Source: Holophagaceae bacterium UBA1801 (GTDB taxonomy: Bacteria; Acidobacteriota; Holophagae; Holophagales; Holophagaceae). From it: 14,656 nt of DNA. Each line of letters opens with the position of its first letter. Position 1 is the first letter of the stretch. The position numbers were made by a program, and so were the translations under genes. The stretch is from positions 1 through 14,656 of the forward strand of contig DCFP01000067.1 in NCBI GenBank assembly GCA_002319925.1. Direction: 5' to 3'. Positions 1 to 6,111 of this stretch are shown here, piece after piece. Below the pieces are notes generated by a model, which worked only from the letters and a program-made list of their open reading frames with translations, was not told the DNA's origin and made no database searches.

Positions 1-1068
1 ACCAACCACCTGGACATCGAGTCCATCCTCTGGCTGGAGGGCTATCTGAAGAACGTGAACGCCACGCTGCTCATGACCTCCCACGACAAGGACTTCATGA
101 ACCGCATCGTGACCAAGGTGCTGGAGATCGATGGCGGCGACATCACCACGTACTCCGGCAACTACGATTTCTACGTGCGGGAGCGGGACATCCGCGAGGC
201 CAACCAGGCCGCAGCCTACGAACGCCAGCAGGCGAAGCTGGCCAAGGAGCAGCGCTTCATCGAGCGCTTTTCCGCCCACGCTGCCAAGGCGGCCCAGGTG
301 CAAAGCCGTATCAAGGCACTGGACAAAATCGAACGCATCGAACTGCCCAAGAAGCGCCGGATCGTGAAATGGGATTTCCGCGCACCTCAACGATCGGGCG
401 ACGACGTGGCCATGCTGAAGGGGGTGGCCAAGAGCTACGGATCACGGGCCATCTACAGGAACTTCGACTTCCACATCCGCCGCGGCGAACGCTGGTGCGT
501 CATGGGCAAGAACGGCGCCGGCAAGTCCACGCTCCTGAAAATGGTGGCGGGAACTCTCGATCCCGATGCGGGCGAGGTCCGACTGGGCGCCAGCCTCCAG
601 CTGGGCTACTTCGCGCAGCAGTCCCTGGAGTTGCTGGACCCGGAGCTCACGGTGCTGGAGCAGATGCAGAAGGAATTCCCCGCGGAAGGACTGGGCGTCC
701 TGCGCAACCTTCTTGGCGCCTTCCAGTTCTCCGGAGACGAAGTGGACAAGCCCATCCGCGCGCTGTCAGGCGGCGAGAAATCGCGCCTGGTCATGGCGAA
801 GATGCTGCTCTATCCGCCCAACTTCCTGGTCCTGGACGAGCCCACCAACCACCTGGATCTCGCCACCAAAGAGATGCTCATCGAGGCACTGAAGGATTTC
901 GAAGGCACCATGCTCTTCGTCTCCCACGACCGCACCTTCCTGCGCGGCCTCGCCAACCGCGTCCTGGAGCTGGGCGGCGAGGAGCACGAAGGGCCGATGT
1001 TATACCCAGGCACCTACGTCGAATACGTGGAACGCACCGGACGCGAAGCGCCGGGCGTGCACAACTAG
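1..1068 (+). CDS. ABC-F family ATPase (3' part, N-terminus outside the window)
   Basis: The reading frame is open from base 1, so the gene begins upstream; 355 residues are visible. It starts at TNHLD, the end of the Walker B/D-loop of the first ATPase domain, followed by the H-loop SHDKDF, a charged linker (about 60-125 of the visible part) and a complete second ATPase domain. That domain has Walker A GKNGAGKST (bases 505-531), signature LSGGEKSRL (from 762), Walker B with DEPTNHLDL (about 823-861) and the SHDRTF H-loop. Two tandem ATPase domains, no membrane segments and the PtIM-like linker are typical of ABC-F proteins, soluble ribosome-associated factors acting in translation or ribosome-targeting antibiotic resistance. 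The subfamily cannot be fixed from this part. The gene is convergent with the MFS gene, and their stop codons share the palindrome CTAG. The family call is secure; the physiological role is not. Confidence 0.95.
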   Translation, partial: TNHLDIESILWLEGYLKNVNATLLMTSHDKDFMNRIVTKVLEIDGGDITTYSGNYDFYVRERDIREANQAAAYERQQAKLAKEQRFIERFSAHAAKAAQVQSRIKALDKIERIELPKKRRIVKWDFRAPQRSGDDVAMLKGVAKSYGSRAIYRNFDFHIRRGERWCVMGKNGAGKSTLLKMVAGTLDPDAGEVRLGASLQLGYFAQQSLELLDPELTVLEQMQKEFPAEGLGVLRNLLGAFQFSGDEVDKPIRALSGGEKSRLVMAKMLLYPPNFLVLDEPTNHLDLATKEMLIEALKDFEGTMLFVSHDRTFLRGLANRVLELGGEEHEGPMLYPGTYVEYVERTGREAPGVHN

Positions 1069-2708
1069 CTCCACTGCCAGAGCCGCTGCAGCAGGGACGG
1101 TTCCTCTTTGTTGACCGCCACCAGATGGCGGGCCTTGGGCCGGCCGGAGGGATCCAGGCGGAAAGCGTAGGCGAGGATGGCTCGGTCCGCATTGGTGTTG
1201 CGGTGATGCTGCCGCAGGTGCTCGCCCATGCTGGTGCTCAGGTAACACTCCGTGAATCGCGCGTGACCCTCCACGATTCCCGGCTCTTCGAAAAGGGCCC
1301 AGCGCATGGCGCCATCGCGGAGCCTCAGCTTCCGCACCGGTTGCATGGCCTCGATGAAGGCTTCCCGGTGCTCTTCGGGAATCTGGTACTCGAGCTGAAT
1401 GAAAATGGGACCTGCATCCAACGGAATGGATGTCTCGGAATGGGGCTCATCGGTGTGGGGCGCAAGATCCTGGTCCTCCTCGAAGGCCGTGATGCGCAAG
1501 CGGTGGATCACCAGGAGCACGATGAACATGCCGATGCCGGAGAATGCGAAACCTGCGGCGAGACCGAACCGTTCGGCCACCGCGCCCCAGAAGGCCGCAG
1601 CCAGTGCGGTGGCACCACCCCAGGCCATCTGATAGGCACCGAAGGCGCGAGCCTTGACCCAGGAAGGAACGGAAATCTGGATGGCGGTGTTGATGGTGGA
1701 GAAGATGGCCAGCCAACTGCTTCCCGCCAACACCAGGCACAGGGCCACGATGAGCGTGTGCGGTACCAGGGCGATGACCACCTGCGCGATCACGGCGATC
1801 ACGGTGAAGGTGGCCAGAAGCTGATTGACCGCGAGGCGTTCGCGCAAATACGGAAGAATGAATGTCACTCCGACCGCGCCGATGCCGACGCAGCTGGTGA
1901 GCAGGCCGAATCCCGAAGAGCCCAGCCCCAGACGGTGGATCGCCAGGCTTGGGAGCAGCGAGAAGATCACGCAGCTGAACCAGATGTAGCCGATGCTGCG
2001 CAGCAGGATGATCTGCAATGGTCGGCTGTGGCGGGTGTAGCGGAAGCCCACCTTCATGGCGCCGAGGAATCGTTCGGAAGGCAGATCCTGCGTTGGCACG
2101 CGGCGTTCCCACTTCCAGAGCACGGCCACCACCGCGAGAAAGGAAACGGCATTGAGAAAGAAGGCCCAGCCGGCGCCCAGGGCTCCGACGACGAGCCCGC
2201 CAATGGCTGGGCCGAGAACGCGGCTGACGTTGTAGCCGGCACTGTTGAGGGAGACGCCGGCGCCCAGATCGCGCTTGGAGAGGATTTCCGGGACGATGGC
2301 CTGGAATGCGGGCATGCTCAGCGACGAGCCGATGCCGATGAGCATGGCCATGGTCAACAGGATCCCCGGCGTGATCAGGTGCAGGAAGGTGAGCGTGGAT
2401 AGGGCGCCCGCTACCAGCATCATGAAGACCTGGGTCGTGATCAGCCAGCGGCGGCGATCCACGATGTCCGCCATGGCGCCCGCCGCCAGCCCAAGAACCA
2501 TCACGGGAAGCATGGTGCCCGTCTCGATGAGGGCCACCAGCAAAGGTGACGGAGTCAACTGCGTCATTTGCCATTTCTCGGCCACGCTCTCGATCAAGGA
2601 GCCGATATTGGAGGTCATGGCCGCGATCCAGATGGCCATGAAGATCCGGGTCTTCAAGGGGGACAGGGCGCTGGGCCTGGCTTGTTCGACTTCATCCATG
2701 GGGCACAT
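1065..2708 (-). CDS. MFS_3-type exporter with C-terminal soluble domain
   Basis: A 547-residue major facilitator transporter of the MFS_3 / transmembrane secretion effector type (Pfam PF05977, related to the enterobactin exporter EntS). About residues 20-415 form a run of hydrophobic helices. The cytoplasmic loop after helix 2, GAMADIVDRRRW, matches MFS motif A, and FFLNAVSFLAVV is typical of this family. The last ~120 residues are a soluble tail, including IFIQLEYQIP, RDGAMRWALFEE and GEHLRQHHRNTNADR, resembling the dimeric alpha/beta-barrel tail found in other MFS_3 members. It probably exports a small molecule with the proton gradient; the substrate cannot be told. Two starts are possible: ATG at 2708 or the fourth codon at 2699; neither has a clear Shine-Dalgarno. 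The gene is divergent from dus across only 44 bp and convergent with the ABC-F gene. Confidence 0.9.
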   Translation of the reverse strand: MCPMDEVEQARPSALSPLKTRIFMAIWIAAMTSNIGSLIESVAEKWQMTQLTPSPLLVALIETGTMLPVMVLGLAAGAMADIVDRRRWLITTQVFMMLVAGALSTLTFLHLITPGILLTMAMLIGIGSSLSMPAFQAIVPEILSKRDLGAGVSLNSAGYNVSRVLGPAIGGLVVGALGAGWAFFLNAVSFLAVVAVLWKWERRVPTQDLPSERFLGAMKVGFRYTRHSRPLQIILLRSIGYIWFSCVIFSLLPSLAIHRLGLGSSGFGLLTSCVGIGAVGVTFILPYLRERLAVNQLLATFTVIAVIAQVVIALVPHTLIVALCLVLAGSSWLAIFSTINTAIQISVPSWVKARAFGAYQMAWGGATALAAAFWGAVAERFGLAAGFAFSGIGMFIVLLVIHRLRITAFEEDQDLAPHTDEPHSETSIPLDAGPIFIQLEYQIPEEHREAFIEAMQPVRKLRLRDGAMRWALFEEPGIVEGHARFTECYLSTSMGEHLRQHHRNTNADRAILAYAFRLDPSGRPKARHLVAVNKEEPSLLQRLWQWS

Positions 2709-2752
2709 CCGGAACTAGTTTAGCAAGCGTCGTATCCTGGTTCGGGGTAGGC

Positions 2753-3751
2753 ATGTTCGATTCCATCACCATCAATGGCCGGACCATCGCGTCAGCACTG
2801 TTTCTGGCACCCATGGCGGGCGTCACGAACTCCGCCTTTCGCCGTCTCCTGGCGGATTTCGGCGGCTACGGTGCGCTGTTCACGGAAATGGTTTCGGCTT
2901 CGGCTTTCCTGCGCGAAAAACCGCACGTATCCCCATTCACGAAGCGGCGGGAGAACGAAGGTGCGGTCATCTATCAATTCCGTATCTCCGGCGAGGAGGA
3001 TATCGAGGCGGTATTCCGGAAGGCGGAACATTTGGAGTCCTTCGCTATCGATATCAACCTCGGCTGTCCCGCACCGAAGATCCAGCAGCAGGCCTCCGGT
3101 GCCGCGCTGTACCGGGATTTCGATCGGCTGAAGGACGTGCTCAGGCGCATCCGCCGAATCTACTCTGGCACGCTCACGGTGAAGTGCCGCCTTGGAGATG
3201 ACCCTGAAAATTGGCGAGAGCCCTTCGTGGAGCGGCTCCGCCTCTTCGAGGACTGCGATGTCCATGCGATCACCGTCCACCCGCGCTACTCGGGCGAGAT
3301 GCTCAAACGGCACGCGCGCTGGCGGGAGTTTCCCTGGATTGTGGGCCAGACACGCCTCCCCGTCATCGGCAACGGTGATGTCTGTTCACCAAAGGATGTG
3401 CAACTCCATCGCGAGTGGTTCGAACCCTTGGCCGGCCTCATGCTGGGCCGGATCGTGGCCGTGAAGCCCTGGATCTTCCGGGAATTCGCAGGCCTGCCCC
3501 CTGTTGAGATCGATCATCTCGAGGTGTGGGACCGGATGTACCGCTACGTCATGGAGGATTTTTCCCCCGACCGCGCCTACGGCCGCTTGATGGAATTCAC
3601 CTCCTATTTCGCGAAGAACTTCTTCTTCGGCCACGAACTCTACAAGGGCATCCAGCAGGCGAAGACCGCAGAGGACGTCCGGGCGAATGCCATGCGGTTC
3701 CTGGAGTCAAAACCACGCTTGAGTGTGAGCGAGAGCGTCAGTTTCTACTGA
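2753..3751 (+). CDS. dus: tRNA-dihydrouridine synthase
   Basis: A 332-residue FMN-dependent Dus-family enzyme (COG0042) that reduces uridine to dihydrouridine in the D-loop region of tRNA. The TIM barrel begins with LAPMAGVTNSAFRRL (18-32). The catalytic cysteine is C105 in INLGCP, followed by the SGAALYRDF segment. TVKCRLG carries the flavin/substrate lysine K144, ITVHPR carries H176, and VIGNGD (204-209) and MLGR (230-233) are the C-terminal phosphate-binding strands. The C-terminal part (about 255-320) fits the helical tRNA-binding domain. Length is normal. ATG is preceded by a weak GGGG (2744-2747). The strand-4 motif reads VHPR where many Dus proteins have VHGRT, so assignment to DusA, B or C is left open. 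The stop overlaps the stop of the convergent ACT gene by 7 bp. Confidence 0.93.
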   Translation: MFDSITINGRTIASALFLAPMAGVTNSAFRRLLADFGGYGALFTEMVSASAFLREKPHVSPFTKRRENEGAVIYQFRISGEEDIEAVFRKAEHLESFAIDINLGCPAPKIQQQASGAALYRDFDRLKDVLRRIRRIYSGTLTVKCRLGDDPENWREPFVERLRLFEDCDVHAITVHPRYSGEMLKRHARWREFPWIVGQTRLPVIGNGDVCSPKDVQLHREWFEPLAGLMLGRIVAVKPWIFREFAGLPPVEIDHLEVWDRMYRYVMEDFSPDRAYGRLMEFTSYFAKNFFFGHELYKGIQQAKTAEDVRANAMRFLESKPRLSVSESVSFY

Positions 3752-4146
3752 TCCGAGAACTGGATCTCGTGCCCTGCGTTAACGAGGATCTTCAGGGCCA
3801 CTTCGATGCTGGCTTCCTTGACCATGAGATACTGACTGTCGAAGGTGGATACCGTGAAAATACTCACGCCCGCCTCGGCCAGTGGATCGGCCAGGGAAAC
3901 CAGGATGCCGGTGAGAGCGAAGTTCAGGGTGTTCTCCACCTTCATCACGCGCCAGCCGCGTTCCGCGCGTACTCCCGCGGGGACGGCGGCCTCGCTGCAG
4001 ATGATGGAGAGTTCCTTCTCCGAGCGGGTGACGGAGTTCAGCGGCCCTTTGGCGAAGGCCCAGGGGGGCATGGTGCTGTTGGCAGGAAGCCGGCAGACCG
4101 CGAGGCAACCTTCGAAGAGCTGCAGGGTCAGTTGATGTTGGATCAA
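3745..4146 (-). CDS. ACT-domain protein (small, ligand-binding)
   Basis: A protein of about 133 residues made of two ACT-like halves. The N-terminal half runs from QLTLQLFEGCLAVCRLP to KELSIICSEAAVP; the C-terminal half from GWRVMKVENTLNF through LVSLADPLAEAGVSIFTVST to the end. The ELSIIC motif and GVSIFTVSTFDSQYLMV are characteristic of stand-alone ACT-domain proteins of the kind annotated as amino-acid-binding regulators (related to CASTOR-like tandem ACT proteins). No catalytic residues are visible, and a role as a small-molecule sensor is inferred from the family. I chose the TTG start at 4146 because GGGAG lies 7 nt upstream and the length then matches the family; the frame stays open to another TTG at 4230, but the extra residues look non-conserved. 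The gene is convergent with dus (7-bp overlap) and divergent from the dehydrogenase gene. Confidence 0.8.
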   Translation of the reverse strand: MIQHQLTLQLFEGCLAVCRLPANSTMPPWAFAKGPLNSVTRSEKELSIICSEAAVPAGVRAERGWRVMKVENTLNFALTGILVSLADPLAEAGVSIFTVSTFDSQYLMVKEASIEVALKILVNAGHEIQFSDQ

Positions 4147-4368
4147 GGAGTGGCTCCCAGCGTTTGCCGAGCCGCTCTGATCAAATTCCGGCTCGATGCG
4201 GTGGTGTTCAGCGCAGGGATGAATCCCCAAGTAGATTCTACCTGGGACATGGTCGTTGGCGAACGCCGGGTTGTGCTTCCTGCCAGCTCAGGGATCAGCC
4301 CCCCGTTCTCGAAAACGGTTAGGCTGAAGCAGAGGGCGCAGAGCCGACCCTTCGCACAAGGAGACCCC
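4147..4368. promoter_or_regulatory. Divergent intergenic region with two short palindromes
   Basis: These 222 bp separate the divergently transcribed ACT-domain and dehydrogenase genes and must hold both promoters unless an alternative start is used. Two short symmetric elements are visible. One is a perfect GTAGA-T-TCTAC at 4231-4241. The other is an imperfect palindrome at 4303-4318, CCGTT/AACGG arms around CTCGAA, about 50 bp before the dehydrogenase start. Either could be an operator, but they share no sequence. On the minus strand TAGAAT (4240-4235) could be a -10 element for the ACT gene, though no good -35 precedes it. I see no open frame or RNA gene here. Confidence 0.35.
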
Positions 4369-5160
4369 ATGAGAACCCTTGCCACCTATTCCGATCTGGC
4401 CGGCCGGAAGGCGCTGGTCACCGGGGCCGCGGGCGGGATCGGGCTGGGCATCGCCGAGGCGCTTCTGCAGCAGGGTGCGAGCGTGGCCCTCCACTACCGC
4501 ACGGGGAAGACTCAGGCGGAGGAGCTCTGCCGCAAGCATCCCGGCCGGGCCGTGGCCATCCAGGCGGATCTCCGGGAGGAGCAGGAGTGCGTCCGCCTGG
4601 TCAAGGATGCGATCCAGGCCATGGGTGGGCTCGATATCCTCATCCACTCGGCGGGCATCTGGAATGAAGGCCCCATCGACCGTATCCGGGCAGCCCAGCT
4701 CGAGGAGATGTTCCGGGTGAACGTCTTCAGCGCCTTCTTCCTGGTGCGGGAAGCGACGCCATCACTGAGGCAGGGTGGACACGGGAGCATCATCTTCATC
4801 GGGTCCACCGCCGGCCAGCGGGGTGAACCCCGGCACTCCCACTATGCGGCTTCGAAGGGCGCTCTTCAGTCACTGTGCCTGTCCCTCGCGGTGGAGTTGG
4901 CACCCGAGATCCGCACCAACCTGGTCTCTCCAGGCTGGGTGCGGACGCCCATGGCGGAAGACGCCTTGGCGAAGATCGGTCCGGTCGTTTGCGCGACCCT
5001 GCCCAGCCGCCGCGTGGCCGAGATCGAGGATGTGGTTCACGCGGTGCTCTACCTAGCAAGCGACGCTTCCGGCGACCTGCTCGGACAGGACATTGGTGTG
5101 TCCGGCGGCGCACTGCTGGTGGTGCCCCGGGGTCAGATCATGATCCGCGATCAGCAATAG
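4369..5160 (+). CDS. Short-chain dehydrogenase/reductase (SDR, classical type)
   Basis: A 263-residue NAD(P)-dependent oxidoreductase with a Rossmann fold. The cofactor loop is TGAAGGIG (18-25), beta-4 carries HSAG in place of the common NNAG, and NVFSAFF provides the structural Asn. The catalytic Ser is S146 (FIGST) and the Tyr/Lys pair is Y159 and K163 (YAASK). PGWVRTPM and the C-terminal GQDIGVSGG follow the classical pattern of FabG-like 3-oxoacyl-ACP reductases and sugar dehydrogenases. HYRTGK after beta-2 hints at NADP use, but this is weak. ATG at 4369 has a strong AAGGAG 5 nt upstream; the frame is open far upstream, but that stretch is the antisense of the ACT gene. The substrate is unknown. 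There is no fatty-acid synthesis neighbour, so FabG itself is unlikely. Confidence 0.9.
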   Translation: MRTLATYSDLAGRKALVTGAAGGIGLGIAEALLQQGASVALHYRTGKTQAEELCRKHPGRAVAIQADLREEQECVRLVKDAIQAMGGLDILIHSAGIWNEGPIDRIRAAQLEEMFRVNVFSAFFLVREATPSLRQGGHGSIIFIGSTAGQRGEPRHSHYAASKGALQSLCLSLAVELAPEIRTNLVSPGWVRTPMAEDALAKIGPVVCATLPSRRVAEIEDVVHAVLYLASDASGDLLGQDIGVSGGALLVVPRGQIMIRDQQ

Positions 5161-5181
5161 GCGGATCGTTCGAACGAAGGG

Positions 5182-5682
5182 TCACAGATCCTTGAGCTGC
5201 GCTAGCACCTGCTGATCGTGCTTGGCGGTGTCCACATCGCTGATGATGTGGCGGATCACGCCCTGCTTGTCGATGATGAAGGTCCAGCGCTTCGCGATCC
5301 CGATGACCGGCACCTTCACGCCGTAGGCTTCGATGATCTTCTTGTCCGGGTCGGCGAGGATGCTGAAGGGCAGGTTGTATTTCTGGGAGAAGGCGGCGTG
5401 GCTGGCCTGATCGTCCGCGCTCACCCCCAGCACGACCGCCCCCGTGGCCAGGATGGCCTCGTATCCATCGCGCAGGGAGCAGGCCTCCGTCGTGCAGCCA
5501 GGTGTGCCGTCCTTGGGATAGAAATACAGCACGACGTTCTTTTTGCCGGTGTAGTCGGATAGGCGCACGAGATTGCCCGATTGGTCCTTGGCCTCCAAGG
5601 GAGGCGCGGGACTTCCGGGAGCAAGGCTCGCAGCCAATACGCTCGTCGAAGCCAGGAAGGTAAGGATCGTTGGTTTAATCAT
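5182..5682 (-). CDS. Exported BCP/PrxQ-type peroxiredoxin
   Basis: A 166-residue thiol peroxidase of the AhpC/TSA superfamily, BCP/PrxQ branch, reducing hydrogen peroxide and organic hydroperoxides with a thioredoxin-like donor. The active site is YPKDGTPGCTTEAC: peroxidatic C63 and, five residues on, resolving C68, the atypical 2-Cys arrangement of BCP; T60 and P61 are the usual companions. The basic residue after GIAK (R in KRWTF) completes the site. Residues 1-20 form a plausible signal peptide: MIKP, a hydrophobic core TILTFLASTSVLA, and cleavage near VLA or SLA. BCP proteins are usually cytoplasmic, so this copy is likely periplasmic. ATG at 5682 has GGAGG 5 nt upstream; an in-frame extension to 5760 lacks support. 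It is convergent with the dehydrogenase gene, 21 bp apart. Confidence 0.92.
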   Translation of the reverse strand: MIKPTILTFLASTSVLAASLAPGSPAPPLEAKDQSGNLVRLSDYTGKKNVVLYFYPKDGTPGCTTEACSLRDGYEAILATGAVVLGVSADDQASHAAFSQKYNLPFSILADPDKKIIEAYGVKVPVIGIAKRWTFIIDKQGVIRHIISDVDTAKHDQQVLAQLKDL

Positions 5683-5684
5683 CG

Positions 5685-5697
5685 CCACCTCCGGTGG
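5685..5697 (-). promoter_or_regulatory. Possible hairpin over the peroxiredoxin Shine-Dalgarno
   Basis: On the minus strand the leader reads CCACC-GGA-GGTGG directly before CG-ATG. The arms are perfectly complementary (5 bp, 3-nt loop), and the Shine-Dalgarno GGAGG (5692-5688) spans the loop and the 3' arm. Folded, it would hide part of the ribosome-binding site. Stem and pairing are seen in the sequence; a regulatory effect is inference, and a 5-bp stem can arise by chance around a GGAGG. Confidence 0.35.
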
Positions 5698-5840
5698 ATA
5701 GATTGTTGGATGCCGTGAATGGGTCCTAGGGCCTCGCAGGGTTCGGAATGAGCCCCTCACGCATCTGAAAAACGCCTTTGAAATGCATTTGCGCCGAATT
5801 GGTCACGTACCGGCATCTGAATCAGTTGTGCGTTCGTCCC
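5698..5840. other. Divergent intergenic region, peroxiredoxin / MoaD-like
   Basis: This spacer must hold the promoters of the peroxiredoxin and of the MoaD-like operon. A perfect 10-bp palindrome AAATGCATTT lies at 5781-5790 in a locally AT-richer patch, overlapping a TTGAAA (5778-5783) that could serve as a -35 toward the MoaD-like gene; no convincing -10 follows. CATCTGAA occurs twice (about 5763 and 5814). I see no further gene or RNA here. Confidence 0.3.
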
Positions 5841-6110
5841 ATGCCACGAGTCATCTTCACCGCCAACCTGCAGCGACACGTCCAATGCCCGGGCTGCGAA
5901 GCCGAGGGTGCGACGGTGCGGGAGGTTCTGGAGTCAGCCTTTCTCCGGTATCCTCAGGCCAGAGGGTACGTGCTGGATGAGCAGGGCGCCCTCCGGCATC
6001 ACATGATCGCCTTCGTGGATGGCCGCGCTGTTGAGGATCGGCGTGGATTGAGCGATCCAGTTCCGCTTTCCGGCGAGGTCTGCGTCATGCAGGCGCTTTC
6101 AGGAGGATGA
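5841..6110 (+). CDS. MoaD/ThiS-family ubiquitin-fold protein ending in Gly-Gly
   Basis: An 89-residue beta-grasp protein. The pattern of MoaD/ThiS carriers is visible: an opening strand VIFTANLQRHV, ATVREVLESAF for the helix, RHHMIAFVDGRAV for the central strands, and the ending VMQALSGG, whose C-terminal diglycine (G88-G89) is the thiocarboxylate/conjugation end in these families. An unusual CPGC sits at 16-19. The frame can be read back to 5778, but the chosen ATG gives the family's length; no Shine-Dalgarno is seen before it (CGTTCGTCCC-ATG), so initiation may be leaderless. No MoaE, ThiG, MoeB/ThiF-like or JAMM protease gene is in the window, so a role in molybdopterin or thiamine synthesis is not supported. 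It is followed after one base by the Asp-box propeller gene, which points to a shared function. The fold is secure; the function is unknown. Confidence 0.85.
   Translation: MPRVIFTANLQRHVQCPGCEAEGATVREVLESAFLRYPQARGYVLDEQGALRHHMIAFVDGRAVEDRRGLSDPVPLSGEVCVMQALSGG
6101..6106 (+). promoter_or_regulatory. Shine-Dalgarno of the propeller gene inside the Gly-Gly codons
   Basis: AGGAGG lies 5 nt before the ATG at 6112. Its bases are the last base of the Ser codon and most of the two GGA glycine codons (6102-6107) that end the MoaD-like protein, directly before its TGA (6108-6110). The same bases thus encode the conserved diglycine and recruit ribosomes to the next gene. Confidence 0.85.
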
Positions 6111-6111
6111 G

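Noticed and set aside
369..2402. Long plus-strand open frame (677 codons) overlapping the ABC-F gene and antisense to the MFS gene.
   Set aside because: It reads Arg/Gly/Pro/His-rich low-complexity protein with no domain, and both overlapped genes are clear family members. Long stop-free shadow frames are expected at this GC content.
5167..5176. Perfect palindrome CGTTCGAACG between the convergent dehydrogenase and peroxiredoxin genes, considered as a bidirectional terminator.
   Set aside because: It has no loop and no T run on either side, so it is not a plausible intrinsic terminator.
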